Shown: positions 1 through 6,545 of the stretch, piece by piece
How the letters are laid out: each line of letters begins with the position of its first letter
Position numbering within the stretch: the stretch's first letter is position 1
NCBI GenBank assembly: GCA_001508935.1
Contig: LGFQ01000008.1
Location: forward strand, 1 to 35,520
Source: Synergistales bacterium 54_24
GTDB lineage: Bacteria > Synergistota > Synergistia > Synergistales > Thermosynergistaceae
Reading direction: 5' to 3'
Length of the DNA stretch: 35,520 bases
The notes under the pieces: generated by a model
Told to the model about the DNA's origin: nothing
The model's input: the letters and a program-made list of their open reading frames with translations, nothing else
Database searches by the model: none
Translations under genes and position numbers: made by a program

Positions 1-900
1 ATGAACCAAACAGAAAAAGTGGTCGGCGTGGAAGAGATGGAAAAAGACCCGACAGGGCGACCTTATGCCTATGCCCACCCAGAGTTCAAGACCCTTCCCA
101 CGATAGGCTCCGGAGGGCCAGCCTACATAGACCGCGGTCCGGACCCAGAAGCAACCCTTGCCTGCAAACCCGACCTGCTTTTTGTAACATACATGCAAGG
201 GCAAAACGCAGAAAAACTACAGAACAAGCTGGGCGTTCCCGTAGTGGTGTTATCCTACGGCGATTTGGGGACCTTTGACGAGACAGTTTTCGATTCCTTC
301 AGGCTCATCGGACGAATAACGGAATGCGACGAGAGAGCGAACATCCTCGTCGAATTTTTTACGCAGATGAAGAAAGAGCTGTCGGACCGGGCTATACCCC
401 TGGGGAGGTCACAGCCCAAGACCTACATAGGCGGAATTGGACACAGGGGGGCCCATGGCATCGATAGCACCCTTAAGTCCTATCCTCCTTTTGAGTTTTT
501 ATCTGTTAAAAGCGTTGTAGAGGGGCTAAAAGGCGACCATATCTTCATAGACAGGGAAAAACTCTTGGAGTGGGATCCGGACGTGATTTTCATAGACGGC
601 GGCGGAAGCCATCTCGTCCAGGCAGATATAGAAAAAAATCCGCACTTTTATGAACACCTGTCGGCGTTTAAACAGGGGAGAGTTTATTTGACTCTCCCCT
701 ATAACCACTACACCACAAACTTGGGCACCTGTTTTGCCAACGCATATTATATAGGCTCCGTCTTATATCCGGAGGCGTTCAAAGATATCGATCCGGAGAA
801 AAAGGCCGATGACATATACGCCTTTCTCTTGGGTAAAGGTGTATATGATGAGATGAGAAGGGATTTCGGTGGTTACGGTCCCTGGCCTCCACTGCATTGA
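1..900 (+). CDS. Iron/siderophore ABC transporter substrate-binding protein, N-terminus missing
   Basis: This is the extracytoplasmic solute receptor of an iron(III), siderophore or corrinoid ABC importer (Peripla_BP_2/TroA-like fold). The visible 299 residues contain the family pattern: a VVGV strand near residue 7, a LPTIG and GGP turn around residues 32-40, then KPDLLFVT at 57-64 and the second lobe with DPDVIFIDGGG near 192-202. Family members usually run 350-380 residues and begin with a signal peptide and a first lobe strand that are absent here. The ATG at base 1 is therefore probably an internal methionine, and the gene begins upstream of the window. Permease and ATPase genes would be expected on that side, because the 3' end is closed by a strong hairpin. 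The ligand cannot be told from sequence. Confidence 0.8.
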   Translation: MNQTEKVVGVEEMEKDPTGRPYAYAHPEFKTLPTIGSGGPAYIDRGPDPEATLACKPDLLFVTYMQGQNAEKLQNKLGVPVVVLSYGDLGTFDETVFDSFRLIGRITECDERANILVEFFTQMKKELSDRAIPLGRSQPKTYIGGIGHRGAHGIDSTLKSYPPFEFLSVKSVVEGLKGDHIFIDREKLLEWDPDVIFIDGGGSHLVQADIEKNPHFYEHLSAFKQGRVYLTLPYNHYTTNLGTCFANAYYIGSVLYPEAFKDIDPEKKADDIYAFLLGKGVYDEMRRDFGGYGPWPPLH

Positions 901-937
901 AGCCTTGTCGCACAACTTGATAAAATCTCAAGCTTGC

Positions 938-986
938 AATATTATTGCGGCCAATAAGTGATTCGCTGGCCGCAATAATATTTTTT
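938..986 (+). terminator. Rho-independent terminator after the ABC binding protein
   Basis: A perfect 15-bp inverted repeat (938-952 with 968-982, 15-base loop) runs straight into a T tract ending at 986, about 40 bases after the stop codon. An outer 9-bp inverted repeat (925-933 with 1001-1009) encloses it, so the full structure is a nested hairpin. It also lies downstream of the convergent flavoprotein gene and may serve both strands. Confidence 0.75.
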
Positions 987-1082
987 CCACAACCACCCAG
1001 GCTTGAGATGTTCAGTTACCGTCCAATCGCCGATAGTCAAATCCTTCCCGGGCAGACGATGACCCGCCTTATGTTCAATCCC

Positions 1083-2528
1083 TTAACCGGCGATGCTTTT
1101 CTGATAATTAAAGAATAGCGCGAGGTAGGGATCGTCCACAGCGTTTTGCGAAGGACAATGAGCGAAGTAGTGACGCAAGATCTCTGAGACGCTCTCTTTT
1201 GCCGCAATAATGTCCAAAAAACGCTCGCTCAAGTTGATTACGGGATCGCCTTCGATCACAGCTTGAAAACCGATTATTTGTCCTTCTTTTAAACCAGGAG
1301 CTTTTTCTTTCGAGATAACGACCTTCCAATAACCGTCTTTCCCCAAAGGCATCGCTTCATCCCTCGTCCTAACAGGGAGGACGATCGTCTTTACGGAAAT
1401 CCCTGCCTTGCTCGCCGCCTCTTCGCTCCATCCTATGCTGGCCCAATGCAGGTCAAAGAAAGAGCTCACTCCCCATATGGTAACGGGTGGAAGCTCTGCG
1501 GGCATGCCCATGATGTTGGATGCCGCCACCAGTCCCTGCCTCATGGCGAGAGTGCCTATGAGAGGCAATATCGGCCTGCCAGTAGGAGCATCAACGACCT
1601 GCACGGCATCGCCCACAGCGTAGACATCTGGATGAGACGTCCTCATGTGGGAGTCGACCACGATTCCCCTCTCCACTTTGATCCCACAAGCTTTAGCCAA
1701 TGCCACGTTGGGACGCACGCCTGTGGCGAAGAGCATGCCATCGGCCTCGATAGTCGAGCCATCGGATAATGCCACGCCTTCGGGCGTTACGTCAGTCACG
1801 CTAACGCCGATGTAGGCTTTAACGCCGCGCTCAAGCGCACGCTTTTCAATCCAAGATGCCATATCCGCATCCAAAGCCACGCTCAAATGCGGTAACACTT
1901 CGACCACATAGACCTGAAGCCCGCGATCATGGAGGGCTTCTGCCGTTTCAAGTCCAATGGCACCGCTTCCGACTACAACCACGCTTTTAGCACGAGAGGC
2001 AAATTCATCAAGTCTTCGAGCGTCATCGGCTCCCCTGATGACATAGACGTTGGGCGCCAGACGGGATTTCTCCACAAGTTCATTGCCATACATAACCCAC
2101 GTGACTTTGCCATCAGATGCTGCAGGCGACGAGCCTTCCCGCAAAACCCCTGATACGGGAGGAATCCACGGGACGGCGCCGGTGGCTAAGATGAGTTTTT
2201 CAAAGGAAATCTCGACCTGCCCATCGGATCCCTCCACATAAGCTTTTTTGGAAGCAACATCAAGTTCTTTCACGACACCATGTATGACATCCTTCGGCAT
2301 GTCTTTGGGCAGGCGCCCGCCTTTAGAAAGGTCCACCACTATCGCCTCAGGGCCTTGGGGCACAAGCTTCCTGCCAACCCCATATGGCAAGCTGCAGATG
2401 ACCGTTGGTTCCTCATTCATAACTATCTTCACTTTGTTCTCACCCATCGTCCGCAAAACCATATAGGAGATGCGTCCACCTGGCCCTCCACCGATGATGA
2501 GCGCTTTCGTCGAAAGACTCCTATCCAC
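1083..2528 (-). CDS. CoA-disulfide reductase/NADH oxidase-like flavoprotein
   Basis: This is a 481-residue FAD- and NAD(P)H-dependent disulfide oxidoreductase of the class that includes CoA-disulfide reductase and NADH oxidase. The FAD-binding GGGPGG lies at residues 13-18 and the pyridine-nucleotide site GSGAIGLE near 187-194. The second FAD contact is VYAVGDA around 304-310. A single cysteine in CSLPYG at residue 45 sits where CoA-disulfide reductases carry their redox-active cysteine. The start is a GTG with AGGAGGAAGG four bases upstream, preceded by a good promoter at 2588-2616. It stands alone. Likely roles are reduction of CoA disulfide, persulfide or O2 in an anaerobe. The C-terminal dimerisation domain has an unusual CPSQ segment, so the exact substrate is uncertain. 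Confidence 0.8.
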   Translation of the reverse strand: MDRSLSTKALIIGGGPGGRISYMVLRTMGENKVKIVMNEEPTVICSLPYGVGRKLVPQGPEAIVVDLSKGGRLPKDMPKDVIHGVVKELDVASKKAYVEGSDGQVEISFEKLILATGAVPWIPPVSGVLREGSSPAASDGKVTWVMYGNELVEKSRLAPNVYVIRGADDARRLDEFASRAKSVVVVGSGAIGLETAEALHDRGLQVYVVEVLPHLSVALDADMASWIEKRALERGVKAYIGVSVTDVTPEGVALSDGSTIEADGMLFATGVRPNVALAKACGIKVERGIVVDSHMRTSHPDVYAVGDAVQVVDAPTGRPILPLIGTLAMRQGLVAASNIMGMPAELPPVTIWGVSSFFDLHWASIGWSEEAASKAGISVKTIVLPVRTRDEAMPLGKDGYWKVVISKEKAPGLKEGQIIGFQAVIEGDPVINLSERFLDIIAAKESVSEILRHYFAHCPSQNAVDDPYLALFFNYQKSIAG

Positions 2529-2587
2529 GCATCCTTCCTCCTTTTCTCCTTTTAGCCAACTTCATATAGCCTCGTTATTTTGGGCAC

Positions 2588-2616
2588 ATTATATACCCTC
2601 CAAGGGTAACATGCAA
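2588..2616 (-). promoter_or_regulatory. Sigma70-type promoter for the flavoprotein gene
   Basis: Reading the minus strand, TTGCAT (2611-2616) is followed after 17 bases by a perfect TATAAT (2588-2593). The box lies about 60 bases before the GTG start at 2528. Confidence 0.7.
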
Positions 2617-2740
2617 GCTACTCCACAAAAAGTTCTTTAGTAGCGAAGGTACCGATAACTGTTGTGCTGGTTTCTGATCGAAAGCCGATCGGTTTCATTG
2701 CATGTTCCAGAGCATGGCCGGTGCCGTTAGGGAAAGGGAG

Positions 2741-3076
2741 ATGCCGCGCGGAGACGGAACAGGACCTGCGGGCTTTGGTCCCATGACTGGTCGAGCTGCC
2801 GGTTATTGTGCCGGTTACGGTGTTCCAGGATACGCAAACGCCCGCGCCTGGCCTGGAAGGGGTTACTTTGGCTGGGGAAGAGGCTTCTGGGGAGGTGGCC
2901 GCAGATGGTGGGGGCGCTATCTCTACGCCCCGATGCCAGCGTATCCTTATGCCGCACAACAAGATCCACGGCAGGAGCAGGATATCTTGAGGCAGGAAGC
3001 AGCAGAACTTCGCCGCGCACTCGACAATATACAGAAACGCCTCGCTGAAATCGAAGGAGAAAGCAGTCAGGCTTAG
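2741..3076 (+). CDS. DUF5320 domain protein
   Basis: This is a small 111-residue protein of the DUF5320 family. Its opening MPRGDGTGPAGFGPMTG and the following YCAGY are the family hallmark, which is why I start at 2741 (GGGAAAGGGAG just upstream) and not at the in-frame ATG at 2702. A glycine/tryptophan/tyrosine-rich middle (about residues 20-70) leads into a charged C-terminal helix (about 78-107, EQDILRQEAAELRRALDNI) that should form a coiled coil. The function is unknown. In anaerobes such genes commonly lie beside Mrp/NBP35 ATPases and NifX/NifB-like iron-molybdenum proteins, and here an Mrp gene follows. A role linked to Fe-S or metal-cofactor handling is inference from context only. 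Confidence 0.8.
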   Translation: MPRGDGTGPAGFGPMTGRAAGYCAGYGVPGYANARAWPGRGYFGWGRGFWGGGRRWWGRYLYAPMPAYPYAAQQDPRQEQDILRQEAAELRRALDNIQKRLAEIEGESSQA

Positions 3077-3100
3077 GAAGCAGCAGAGAAAATACACAAT

Positions 3101-3127
3101 CGAGAGGTCGGGTACCCCGACCTCTCG
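3101..3127 (+). terminator. GC-rich hairpin after the DUF5320 gene
   Basis: A perfect 12-bp stem (3101-3112 with 3116-3127) closes on a three-base loop 25 bases after the DUF5320 stop. No T tract follows it, so it is either a weak terminator or an mRNA-stabilising hairpin. Confidence 0.5.
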
Positions 3128-3267
3128 CATCATCAAGCATGCAGCTCCGCACCGCACTATAGTGGTTCCCTACACTCCTCTTTTTTGCTTCCTCTCTACT
3201 GCTCTTGGTGCTGGCCATCAAATGCCTCATTTCAGTCACCTCACTCGCAGCTTCGGCATATTTGATA

Positions 3268-3296
3268 TTGATATTCAATATTTATAATAGTATAAT
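3268..3296 (+). promoter_or_regulatory. Promoter upstream of the Mrp gene
   Basis: TTGATA (3268-3273) and a perfect TATAAT (3291-3296) are separated by 17 bases in an AT-rich patch. A second, overlapping pair (TTGATA 3262-3267 and TATAAT 3283-3288, 15-base spacing) is less well spaced. Transcription from here would give a leader of about 185 bases before the Mrp start at 3489. Confidence 0.65.
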
Positions 3297-3488
3297 ACCT
3301 CTCGTTGTTCGGCCCAGCAAACGAGGCGGGAGTTTCTGTCTTTCCTTTTTTGCAGAGAATAATTTGCCCTATATAGGATGTGAGGGGGCTATTCTGTCAG
3401 CGGCATATGTGTTGCGCAAGCTCTACCATATGACCCACGCGGATCTGGGTCTTGCATCAGTCAGCTTGAAATGAAGGAGGAGTTTTTG
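3297..3488 (+). other. Long 5' leader of the Mrp gene, possibly structured
   Basis: The stretch 3077-3488 has no convincing gene. It holds the hairpin at 3101-3127, the promoter at 3268-3296 and this leader. In the leader, CTCGTT (3301-3306) can pair with AACGAG (3320-3325), and GACCCA (3432-3437) with TGGGTC (3446-3451). I do not recognise a known riboswitch in it. Confidence 0.35.
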
Positions 3489-4274
3489 ATGAACGAAACC
3501 CCCGACAATGCGCAATTCGCCAAAGCCAAAAAGGAAGGTATAGATCGTGTGTTCGCTATAGGAAGCGGCAAGGGCGGTGTAGGGAAAAGCTCCGTCACCG
3601 CCCTGCTCGCCGTAGCCTTGCAGAGACAAGGTTTTAAGGTAGGTATTCTGGACGCAGACCTCACAGGGCCATCCATCCCAAAACTTTTAGGGGTGGATGG
3701 CATGCCCAAGGCCGCTTCTTCTGGCTTGATCCCTCCTGCCTCACCGAGATTTGGGATCCGCGTAATGTCTATCAACCTCCTCCTGGATGATCCGTACAAA
3801 CCCGTGATATGGAGGGGGCCCCTCATAACAAACGTCATAAAACAATTCTGGGATGATGTAACGTGGGGGGAGGTAGACTATCTTTTGGTGGACTTGCCGC
3901 CAGGCACTTCCGATGCTCCGCTTACGGTCATGCAGATGCTCCCCCTGGATGGATTTCTGGCGGTCACATCTCCCCAAGCCCTTTCTGCTATGGTGGTACT
4001 TAAAGCCGTAAACATGGCCAATATGTTATCCGTACCGGTTTTGGGCGCGCTGGAGAACATGAGCTATGCTATATGCCCTCACTGCCATCAGATATGGGAA
4101 CCCTTCGGTTTGAGCCACGTAGAAGAGTTAAGGGAGCATGGAGTCTCTATATTGGCTAAGCTGCCCATAGATCCCTCGATCGCCAAGCTTGGAGATGAGG
4201 GCCGTCTCGAGGAATACGAAGACACAGAGGTTTTACAAACTCTCCTGACGACACTGCCGAAGAAGATAGCGTAA
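3489..4274 (+). CDS. Mrp/NBP35-family P-loop iron-sulfur carrier ATPase
   Basis: This is a 261-residue cytosolic ATPase of the Mrp/NBP35 (ApbC) group, which binds and delivers [4Fe-4S] clusters to apoproteins. The deviant Walker A GSGKGGVGKSS lies at residues 25-35, the switch motif DADLTGPS at 55-62, DLPPGTSDAP at 135-144, and the cluster-bridging pair CPHC at 196-199. The start at 3489 is chosen because AAGGAGGAG lies a few bases before it; the upstream in-frame ATG at 3471 overlaps that ribosome site. It follows the DUF5320 gene but has its own promoter. The N-terminal DUF59 domain seen in some Mrp proteins is absent, as is usual for anaerobic homologues. Confidence 0.92.
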   Translation: MNETPDNAQFAKAKKEGIDRVFAIGSGKGGVGKSSVTALLAVALQRQGFKVGILDADLTGPSIPKLLGVDGMPKAASSGLIPPASPRFGIRVMSINLLLDDPYKPVIWRGPLITNVIKQFWDDVTWGEVDYLLVDLPPGTSDAPLTVMQMLPLDGFLAVTSPQALSAMVVLKAVNMANMLSVPVLGALENMSYAICPHCHQIWEPFGLSHVEELREHGVSILAKLPIDPSIAKLGDEGRLEEYEDTEVLQTLLTTLPKKIA

Positions 4275-4310
4275 CCTATTTTGTATATGGCCTTTGAGAA
4301 ACGAAAGAAA

Positions 4311-4360
4311 CACCTCCCGGTGGGCAGTACAGGCCGCCAAATTATACACACCAGGAGGTG
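4311..4360. terminator. Imperfect hairpin between convergent genes
   Basis: CACCTCC (4311-4317) pairs with GGAGGTG (4354-4360). The stem can extend through GGTG/CACC after one mismatch. It lies 36 bases after the Mrp stop. No T tract follows on the plus strand, but the minus-strand side is T-rich, so its direction is uncertain. Confidence 0.4.
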
Positions 4361-4448
4361 CAGCAAGAAAAAAGAATCTCAAGGATCCTCGCTGTTAACT
4401 ACTTATTATCATCGAACTTGTCAGCCGCAAACATAAGGGAGACCGGCT

Positions 4449-4509
4449 AAAAATATAGCCCAGGGCGCGAAGGTTGAGTTAGTTTCAATCCAACTGCACC
4501 CTGGGCTAT
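4449..4509 (-). terminator. Terminator of the D-2-hydroxyacid dehydrogenase gene
   Basis: On the minus strand ATAGCCCAGGG and CCCTGGGCTAT (4499-4509 and 4455-4465) form an 11-bp stem, followed at once by ATTTTT. It begins about 20 bases after the dehydrogenase stop codon. The 33-base loop may fold further. Confidence 0.7.
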
Positions 4510-4530
4510 GGCAGTTTCTTAACGCTTTAC

Positions 4531-5463
4531 TTACGCTTTAAGCCCCAATGCCTCGAGTGCCCTCTCTGCGGCGATAGAAGCCATCCTCTTCAGGGCCTCG
4601 GGTGTCTGGCCACCGAAGTGAGGCGTCACGATGAAGTTGTCGAGCTCATAAAGGGGAGACTGTGGGCACGGTTCAACCTCCATAACGTCAGCCGCCATCC
4701 CCGCAAGTTTCCCGCTCTTCAAGGCTTCATAAGCCGCTGCCTCGTCGACGATGCCACCTCTGCCCGCGTTCACCAGATATGCACCGTCTTTCATCATAGC
4801 TATCTGAGGGGCAGAGATCATGTGGCGCGTTTCCGGTGTCAGGGGTGCGTGGATCGAAACTACGTCGCTTTCCCGCAACACCTCTTCCAAACTTACGAGC
4901 TTGACGCCCATTTCGCGAGCCGCCTCCTGTGACACATACGGATCAAAGGCGAGCACGCTCATGCCGAAGGCCCTGGAAAGTTCCGCCACTCTCCTTCCGA
5001 CGTTCCCGACGGCCACCAGGCCGAGGGTCTTTCCTAACAATTCCCTGCCGTTATAGGCCGCCCTATTCCATACTCCGGATTTGACATCCTTGCTGGCCCT
5101 CGGAATCTCCCTAAAAAGGGATATCATGAAACCGAAGGCGAGCTCCGCCACGGACTCGGCATTGCCGCCTGCGGCATTTATCACGGTTATGCCCTTCTCG
5201 CGGCAATAGCCCAGATCGACATGGTCAAGGCCCGCCGTGGCCGAGGCGACTATCTTCAAGTTCGGCGCCTTATCGATCACTGAAGGGCCGATCTTCGCCG
5301 AGACCCGCATCATCAGAAGATGATACGGCTCAATTACAGAGGCGAGCTCCTCGGTCTTCAATGGCCTTTTGTCCACCGTCACGTCCATGTACTTGCCCAG
5401 GATCTCCGCCGCCACAGGATTAATATCGTCGATGATGAGAGCCTTAAGCCTTTCACTTGCCAT
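4531..5463 (-). CDS. D-isomer-specific 2-hydroxyacid dehydrogenase (SerA-like)
   Basis: This is a 310-residue NAD-dependent dehydrogenase that interconverts a D-2-hydroxyacid and a 2-oxoacid. The catalytic triad is visible: Arg235 in NAGRGGIVD, Glu264 in DVMEVEP and His282 in TPHFGG. The nucleotide-binding turn reads GLVAVGNVG (148-156), so the first glycine of the usual GxGxxG is alanine. The length fits short phosphoglycerate or hydroxypyruvate dehydrogenases without the ACT domain of long SerA. The ATG at 5463 has AGGGAGGCGG upstream. The gene is monocistronic, closed by its own terminator and divergent from the NimA-like gene. The substrate (3-phosphoglycerate, glyoxylate/hydroxypyruvate or another acid) cannot be assigned from sequence alone. 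Confidence 0.85.
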   Translation of the reverse strand: MASERLKALIIDDINPVAAEILGKYMDVTVDKRPLKTEELASVIEPYHLLMMRVSAKIGPSVIDKAPNLKIVASATAGLDHVDLGYCREKGITVINAAGGNAESVAELAFGFMISLFREIPRASKDVKSGVWNRAAYNGRELLGKTLGLVAVGNVGRRVAELSRAFGMSVLAFDPYVSQEAAREMGVKLVSLEEVLRESDVVSIHAPLTPETRHMISAPQIAMMKDGAYLVNAGRGGIVDEAAAYEALKSGKLAGMAADVMEVEPCPQSPLYELDNFIVTPHFGGQTPEALKRMASIAAERALEALGLKA

Positions 5464-5579
5464 TACTTCCGCCTCCCTAAAATCTTCGTGTCAATTATCA
5501 CTTGAGACAGCATAGCAAACCATCCACCTTTTTGCCACCCCAGTCACGTTTATCATAACAGACTTACGGCCAATCTTAC

Positions 5580-5634
5580 TCGGCCTGCAAGGCCGATTTG
5601 GTCTTAGATCTCGACAGAACTCGGCACGACCAAA
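5580..5634. promoter_or_regulatory. Inverted repeats in the divergent 5464-5701 intergenic region
   Basis: TCGGCC (5580-5585) and GGCCGA (5591-5596) form a tight inverted repeat. TTTGGTC (5597-5603) and GACCAAA (5628-5634) form a second one. They sit just before a TATAAT at 5647-5652 that probably drives the NimA-like gene, so they could be operators for either divergent gene. No regulator is encoded nearby. Confidence 0.35.
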
Positions 5635-5701
5635 GAGCAGGTCTCGTATAATATAATAAGATAAAGTATCTGCTTATAGAATTACACAGGGAGGGAACAC
5701 C

Positions 5702-6157
5702 TTGAGGAGGAGCGACCGCGAGATAAAAGATCCAGCCGAAATAGAGGAAATCTTAAAGAGGAGCAAAGTGTGCCACATCGCCCTTTGCAAAGAAAACGAG
5801 CCCTACGTAGTGCCCATGAATTACGCCTGGCGAGATGGCACTCTCTACCTGCACTCGGCGAGGGAGGGCAAAAAGGTCGAATTTGCCCGTCAAAACCCTT
5901 ATATATCGTTTTGCGTAGTATCGGAGTGGGAGGTCGTAGAAGGGCCTGTGCCCTGCAGCTGGACGACGCACTATCGCAGCGTCATGGGCTCAGGAAGGGT
6001 AGAATTTGTAGAGGATGCCGCCGAAAAGGCCGCAGCGCTCGAGATCTTCATGGAGCATTACACGAAGGGCCCCTTTGAGTTTCCCAAGGCAGCCTTAGAC
6101 CGTGTGCTGGTCTGGAAGATCCGTGCCGATTCGCTCACCGGAAAGAAAAACGTCTGA
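5702..6157 (+). CDS. NimA-like pyridoxamine 5'-phosphate oxidase family protein
   Basis: This is a 151-residue split-barrel flavin-binding protein of the NimA/PNPOx-like family. Some members reduce 5-nitroimidazoles; most have unknown physiological substrates. Family signatures are the first barrel strand CHIALCKENEPYVVPMNYA (24-42), LYLHSAREGKK (48-58), the Trp/Cys segment around 82-90 and MGSGRVEFV (95-103). The start is a TTG with GGGAGGGA nine bases before it and a TATAAT box at 5647-5652. The next downstream gene on this strand is far away, so it is monocistronic. It probably binds FMN or heme in the cytosol. Drug resistance should not be assumed. Confidence 0.85.
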   Translation: MRRSDREIKDPAEIEEILKRSKVCHIALCKENEPYVVPMNYAWRDGTLYLHSAREGKKVEFARQNPYISFCVVSEWEVVEGPVPCSWTTHYRSVMGSGRVEFVEDAAEKAAALEIFMEHYTKGPFEFPKAALDRVLVWKIRADSLTGKKNV

Positions 6158-6205
6158 AAGAAAAGGCCATTTTTTAGCCTCGTCTCTCACGCGTTACGCT
6201 TCCGC

Positions 6206-6281
6206 TGGAGCCGGCGGGCGGACTCGAACCGCCAACCTGCTGATTACAAGTCAGCTGCTCTGCCTATTGAGCTACACCGGC
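6206..6281 (-). tRNA. tRNA-Thr (anticodon UGU)
   Basis: On the minus strand a complete 76-base tRNA can be folded. The acceptor arm GCCGGTG pairs with CGCCGGC. The D arm carries AGCTCAAT. The anticodon stem GCTGA/TCAGC holds the loop CTTGTAA (anticodon TGT), and the T loop is TTCGAGT. The 3' CCA is encoded (6206-6208). It stands alone, with no second tRNA beside it and no integrase or att-like repeat at its 3' end. Confidence 0.97.
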
Positions 6282-6545
6282 ACCTCAAATACGGCATATA
6301 GATTGCCCTTGCCAAACTGAAGACGACACGATATTAACGCCCAACCTGAAAATCGTCAACGTGGCGCCGACTATCTCGACATATCTATGGCAGCAAATTT
6401 CGGAGCGCGTTTTGGATTCGGCCGAACCAAAAAGCGACTCCTTCTATTCAACAGGCAACGTCGAGTGTAAAATACATTCAAATGCCGAAATATTCCGGCC
6501 AGGTCGCGGTGGGAGAATGTGCCTTAGGCTCAAGAGGTGGTAGAT

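Noticed and set aside
1-3. ATG at the first base as a real start codon
   Set aside because: The protein lacks the signal peptide and first strand expected of the family, so the gene most likely starts outside the window.
2618-3157. Minus-strand open frame of 179 codons over the DUF5320 gene
   Set aside because: It is antisense to a recognised protein family and has no homology-like pattern or ribosome site; it is a shadow.
3205-3474. Plus-strand open frame of 89 codons before the Mrp gene
   Set aside because: It contains the promoter and leader, has no ribosome site and reads as non-coding AT-rich sequence.
6206-6281. tRNA-Thr as an integration site for a mobile element
   Set aside because: No integrase gene and no duplicated 3' tRNA end found in the flanking sequence.
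6361-6543. Plus-strand open frame of 60 codons between tRNA-Thr and the Fe-S gene
   Set aside because: No ribosome site and no recognisable pattern. The gap 6282-6545 holds nothing else I can support, apart from a weak TAAAAT at 6468.
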